DNA from: Desulfuromonadaceae bacterium
GTDB taxonomy: Bacteria; Desulfobacterota; Desulfuromonadia; Geobacterales; Pseudopelobacteraceae
Length of the DNA stretch: 9,230 nucleotides
Reading direction: 5' to 3'
NCBI GenBank assembly: GCA_028686145.1
Contig: JAQUCQ010000110.1
Span: forward strand, 1 to 9,230
Made by a program: the position numbers and the translations under genes. Of the stretch, positions 5,954 through 9,230 are shown in pieces; the first letter of the stretch is position 1, and every line of letters starts with the position of its first letter. The notes under the pieces were generated by a model, which was given only the letters and a program-made list of their open reading frames with translations, ran no database searches and was not told the DNA's origin.

Positions 5954-6730
5954 ATGGATATCGCCATGCCATCACACCAATTCCGAATCATGACCTACAA
6001 CATCCACAGTTGCTTCGGCACTGACGGCAAGGCCTCGCCGGCACGGATCGCAGCAGTTATTGCCGAGGAGGCCCCGGACATCATCGCTCTCCAAGAGGTG
6101 GACAGAGGACTTGCACGTTCCGGATACAGTGATCAGGTGCAGGAGATAACCGCGATTCTCGGCATGAATTTTATTTTTTTCCCCTCCCTGCAGCATAAAG
6201 AAGGAAATTATGGCAATGCGATCCTGAGCCGCACTGCCCTGCATCTTGTAAAAGGAGGGGCGCTTCCAAACCTGCCGGGACTGCGCCGCTTCGAGAAACG
6301 GGGGGCACTCTGGGTTGAGGCGCGTCTACCCGGGGGAGCCCTTCAGGTCATTGCCACCCATTTCGGGCTGGTGAGCAAGGAACGCCTCCTCCAGGCACGC
6401 ACCCTTCTCGGCAAGGAATGGCTCGGACACCCCGATTGCCATCCACCGGCTATTATCTGCGGTGATTTCAACACGACACCACGCTCATTGGCCTACCGAC
6501 TTCTGGCCGACCGATTCGATGACGTCCAACGCGCCGTTACGAAACAGCGGCCGCACGCCACCTGGCCCGTCAGACACCCGCTCATGCGTATCGACCACCT
6601 GTTCGTCACACCGGGTATCACCGTGGAAAAGGCCCGTGTCGTACGGAACGATCTTACCCGCGTTGCGTCTGACCATCTCCCGCTTGTTGCTGACCTGAGT
6701 ATCCCGGATTCCTCTGAGACGCGAAAATGA
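5954..6730 (+). CDS. Endonuclease/exonuclease/phosphatase (EEP) superfamily hydrolase
   Basis: This is a metal-dependent phosphoesterase of the DNase I/exonuclease III/inositol-phosphatase fold. Members cut nucleic acids, phospholipids or small phosphate esters, and this one's substrate is not clear. All catalytic blocks are present in 258 residues: TYNIH (14-18, N16), QEVD (47-50, metal ligand E48), GNAILSR (87-93), ATHFG (134-138, H136), GDFN (170-173, D171 and N173), RIDHLFV (212-218) and SDHLPL (239-244, D240 and H241). There is no signal peptide or membrane anchor, so it is probably cytoplasmic. The start is uncertain: ATG 5954 has no clear Shine-Dalgarno and an in-frame TGA lies two codons before it. 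ATG 5966 (residue 5) is an equal alternative and costs only four residues. It is divergent from the small gene on its left and ends 23 bp before the PEP carboxylase stop on the other strand, with no terminator visible between them. Confidence 0.88.
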   Translation: MDIAMPSHQFRIMTYNIHSCFGTDGKASPARIAAVIAEEAPDIIALQEVDRGLARSGYSDQVQEITAILGMNFIFFPSLQHKEGNYGNAILSRTALHLVKGGALPNLPGLRRFEKRGALWVEARLPGGALQVIATHFGLVSKERLLQARTLLGKEWLGHPDCHPPAIICGDFNTTPRSLAYRLLADRFDDVQRAVTKQRPHATWPVRHPLMRIDHLFVTPGITVEKARVVRNDLTRVASDHLPLVADLSIPDSSETRK

Positions 6731-6753
6731 GAGCCCACGGATCAAACAAACTT

Positions 6754-9230
6754 TCACCCCGTATTGCGTAGTCCTGCGGCAATGCCGTTGATGGTGGCAG
6801 CAAGGACATCGTCCAGTTCCCTGCTGCTCTCTCCGTCTCTCTTGCGCCGTAACAATTCGACTTGAATCATGCTCAGCGGATCCACGTAAGGATTTCTAAG
6901 TTTGAGGGAACGGGCCAGGGATGGATTATTTTCCAGAAGCCGACTCTGGGCGGTGACATTCAACACCATCCGCCTTGTCCGATGGTACTCCTCCTCTATC
7001 ATGCCGAAGACCCGGTCTCGAAGCTCATCGTCGCTTACCAAGCCCGCATAGTGGCGGGCAAGCGGCAGATCCACCTTAGTCAGGGCAAGTTCTACGTTCC
7101 TGACCAGATCGTAGAAAAACGGGAACTTTGCCATCATCTCCTGGAGTACATCTTCGCCCCCGGTAAAACTTTCCAGAGCGCAGCCGACACCGAACCAACC
7201 GGGAATGACGTGACGGCTCTGCATCCACCCAAATCCCCAGGGGATAGCCCGTAGTTCGGATATCCCTTTACCTTCCGCCCGACGTGCCGGCCGGGAACCA
7301 ATCTTGGCAAGTTCAAATTCAAGGACCGGAGTTGCCTGTTCGAAATAGGGCACAATGTCCGGATTGTTGGCAATCCGATCCTGGTAAAAGTGAAAAGCTT
7401 TGCCTGACAGCTCTTCCATTGACTCTTCCCACGCCTCCTTTTCTCCCCCCATCCTTCCGGAAAAAGCAAGGAACCCGAGACTCGCAGCGACCATCAGTTC
7501 CATATTCCTTTCGGCAAGCACCGCATCGGAGTACTTCCAGTTAACCACCTCTCCCTGTTCGGTGAGGCGCAGAGTGCCGCTGAACGCCCCCGGAGGTTGA
7601 GCAGAAATAGCGCGATAGGTGGGACCGCCCCCTCTTCCGACCGTTCCTCCCCTGCCATGAAAGAGCCTGAGCTTTACTCCGCATTCCGCCGCCACCCGGT
7701 GCAGCTCACGGTGTGCTTTATAGATTTCCCAGGAGCTGGTGAGCATGCCGCCATCCTTGTTCGAATCCGAGTAGCCAAGCATGACCTCCTGTAATCCTCC
7801 CCACGACTCAATGTATGGCCGGTAATCATCATGTGTCCAAAGGTCGCGGCAGACTTGTGGTGCCCGTCTCAGATCGCCGATAAATTCGAAAAGCGGAACC
7901 GGCATCATTCCCGGATCAGATCCGTCATGCGATGCGGCGACGTTCACCCCGCAAAGCTCCATCAAGCGGACCAGGGACAGGATATCCTGCGTCCGACTGG
8001 CTCCGCTGATTACATACTGCTGCAGAGCTTCCGGAGGATAGTTTTTTTTAAGTCGGGCAATACCATGGAGAGTTTCAAGAAGCCGGACCGTTTCCTCAGA
8101 TGGTCGACGGGGAACAGCGTCATGGGCACCCTCGGCCAATTCACTGACTGCACCAGCATGAATCATTGCATGTTGCCGAATATCCAAGGAATGGAGGTGA
8201 AAACCGAACGTCTGCACCTTACGCACTAACGGGTCAAGATAGGCACAGGCAATAGCTTCCCCTCCTCCTTCTTTGATGGAGTCACGCAGCAGGGTGAGAT
8301 CGGTGCAAAAAGCTTCGGCATTTGGATACGTATCGCCGTTGCAGGTTTCTCGGCGGGTACATTCCAGCCGATGACGAACATACATGAGGAACCGGCGGTA
8401 TAGTTCGCAGTCGGGAAGAAATTCCATCTCCGGAATTGGGGCAGGCATCATCTTTTCATAACGCATCAGGACTGATAAAAGAGCAGCTGAATCCCCGAAA
8501 CGGCAGATTGAAGTTGTCAGAAGTTCCTGCAGCTCCTCCACGACTGCCAGGTAGTGATCAAGAACCGTTTCACGCGCCAACTGCAGCGCCGTTCTGGTCG
8601 TTTCAGGGGTCACATACGGATTCCCGTCCCGGTCCCCACCTACCCAGGAACCAAATCTGACGACGTTTGGGAGATCTTTGGACTGGATATCCATGCCGTA
8701 CACTTGCCGAAACGCTGCGGCAATCCCTTCGTAAAAGTCAGGGAGCGGAGCAATCAGGGACTCGGGGTAATGGCCCAGCCCCATCCGGATCTCGTCAACC
8801 ACCGAGGGACGTCGAGCGCGCACCATATCAGTCTGCCAGAGAGCTGTCACCTCCGCGTGAATAGCCTTCTGCCTGCGAAGGGCCGACTGTTCGTCAAGTG
8901 GAAGATGGTCAAGCTCTTCAAGCTGCCGGGATATACGGCGTCTCTTGAAAAGAACCACACGACGCGCCACTTCTGTGGGATGGGCAGTGAAGACCGGGAT
9001 CACCTCTACTTGTGCAAGGAGTTCAAGGGCCTTTTCTCCGCTGATACCTGCATCCCGCATCCTTATGAGCGTACCGCACAGCGAACCGGGTTTAACCGGT
9101 GTGCCTGAGGCAAGACTGACCACACGCAACCGCCGCTTGCGATGGTTGGTTTCCGCCAGGTTTGTAAGTTCGAAATAGATGCCGAAAGCCTTGACAATAT
9201 GATAGGCCTGGTCTGCACTCATACCCCGAA
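6754..9230 (-). CDS. ppc: Phosphoenolpyruvate carboxylase, bacterial type (5' end beyond the window)
   Basis: This cytoplasmic enzyme carboxylates PEP with bicarbonate to oxaloacetate, feeding the TCA cycle and aspartate-family synthesis. The frame is open to the right edge. Counting from the Met at 9222, 822 residues are visible and align with E. coli PEPC offset by about 57, so that Met is internal and roughly 55-60 N-terminal residues are missing. Key blocks are TAHPTE (79-84, H81 equals E. coli H138), GGDRDGNP (195-202), LDIRQH (346-351), GYSDSNKDGG (483-492), the catalytic FHGRGGTVGRGG loop (521-532), EQGEVVNWKY (555-564), SRPARR (643-648) and the C-terminal RNTG. Residues matching the E. 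coli aspartate inhibitor site (R587, K773, R832, N881) are all present as R530, K716, R776 and N820, so feedback inhibition is predicted. It is convergent with the EEP hydrolase gene, 23 bp away. No frameshift or broken motif is seen. Confidence 0.97.
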   Translation of the reverse strand, partial: RGMSADQAYHIVKAFGIYFELTNLAETNHRKRRLRVVSLASGTPVKPGSLCGTLIRMRDAGISGEKALELLAQVEVIPVFTAHPTEVARRVVLFKRRRISRQLEELDHLPLDEQSALRRQKAIHAEVTALWQTDMVRARRPSVVDEIRMGLGHYPESLIAPLPDFYEGIAAAFRQVYGMDIQSKDLPNVVRFGSWVGGDRDGNPYVTPETTRTALQLARETVLDHYLAVVEELQELLTTSICRFGDSAALLSVLMRYEKMMPAPIPEMEFLPDCELYRRFLMYVRHRLECTRRETCNGDTYPNAEAFCTDLTLLRDSIKEGGGEAIACAYLDPLVRKVQTFGFHLHSLDIRQHAMIHAGAVSELAEGAHDAVPRRPSEETVRLLETLHGIARLKKNYPPEALQQYVISGASRTQDILSLVRLMELCGVNVAASHDGSDPGMMPVPLFEFIGDLRRAPQVCRDLWTHDDYRPYIESWGGLQEVMLGYSDSNKDGGMLTSSWEIYKAHRELHRVAAECGVKLRLFHGRGGTVGRGGGPTYRAISAQPPGAFSGTLRLTEQGEVVNWKYSDAVLAERNMELMVAASLGFLAFSGRMGGEKEAWEESMEELSGKAFHFYQDRIANNPDIVPYFEQATPVLEFELAKIGSRPARRAEGKGISELRAIPWGFGWMQSRHVIPGWFGVGCALESFTGGEDVLQEMMAKFPFFYDLVRNVELALTKVDLPLARHYAGLVSDDELRDRVFGMIEEEYHRTRRMVLNVTAQSRLLENNPSLARSLKLRNPYVDPLSMIQVELLRRKRDGESSRELDDVLAATINGIAAGLRNTG

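Noticed and set aside
8554..9108. 184-codon plus-strand frame opposite PEP carboxylase
   Set aside because: It is a shadow of a highly conserved coding sequence on the other strand, with no start signals of its own.

Overview
The window looks like an ordinary chromosomal stretch from a Gram-negative bacterium with moderate GC content. The gene set is an outer-membrane efflux protein with an EmrA/HlyD-type adaptor, a SulP transporter with a class III-like PPK2, a single-domain bacteriohemerythrin and a bacterial PEP carboxylase. This is compatible with a Desulfuromonadales/Geobacter-like deltaproteobacterium, but that placement is inference from gene content and not from a marker gene. No mobile element, tRNA, rRNA or CRISPR array was seen.

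Layout. (1) Positions 1-1727, minus strand: a drug-efflux operon read right to left, outer-membrane factor first (1727-336), then the adaptor (311 to the left edge, truncated). The inner-membrane pump presumably follows outside the window. A striking nested dyad (1762-1803) sits in its leader. (2) 2010-4623, minus strand: a two-gene unit, SulP anion transporter with STAS domain followed 37 bp later by PPK2, closed by a strong hairpin. (3) 4624-5000: a 377-bp AT-rich divergent control region. (4) 5001-5414, plus strand: a bacteriohemerythrin started at GTG. (5) 5560-5814, minus strand: an unrecognised 84-residue protein with a good Shine-Dalgarno and its own rho-independent terminator. (6) 5954-6730, plus strand: an endonuclease/exonuclease/phosphatase-fold hydrolase, convergent with (7) 6754-9230, minus strand: PEP carboxylase, missing about the first 55-60 residues at the right edge.

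How they work together: the efflux genes form a tripartite envelope pump. PEP carboxylase supplies oxaloacetate (anaplerosis), and its predicted aspartate feedback site is intact. PPK2 links polyphosphate to nucleotide charging and is apparently co-transcribed with an anion transporter. Hemerythrin binds O2 or related ligands. These are separate transcription units and I see no single new system joining them. The points most worth a second look are the efflux-leader dyad, the G9 tract in the adaptor gene, the sulP-ppk2 pairing and the unknown 84-residue protein.
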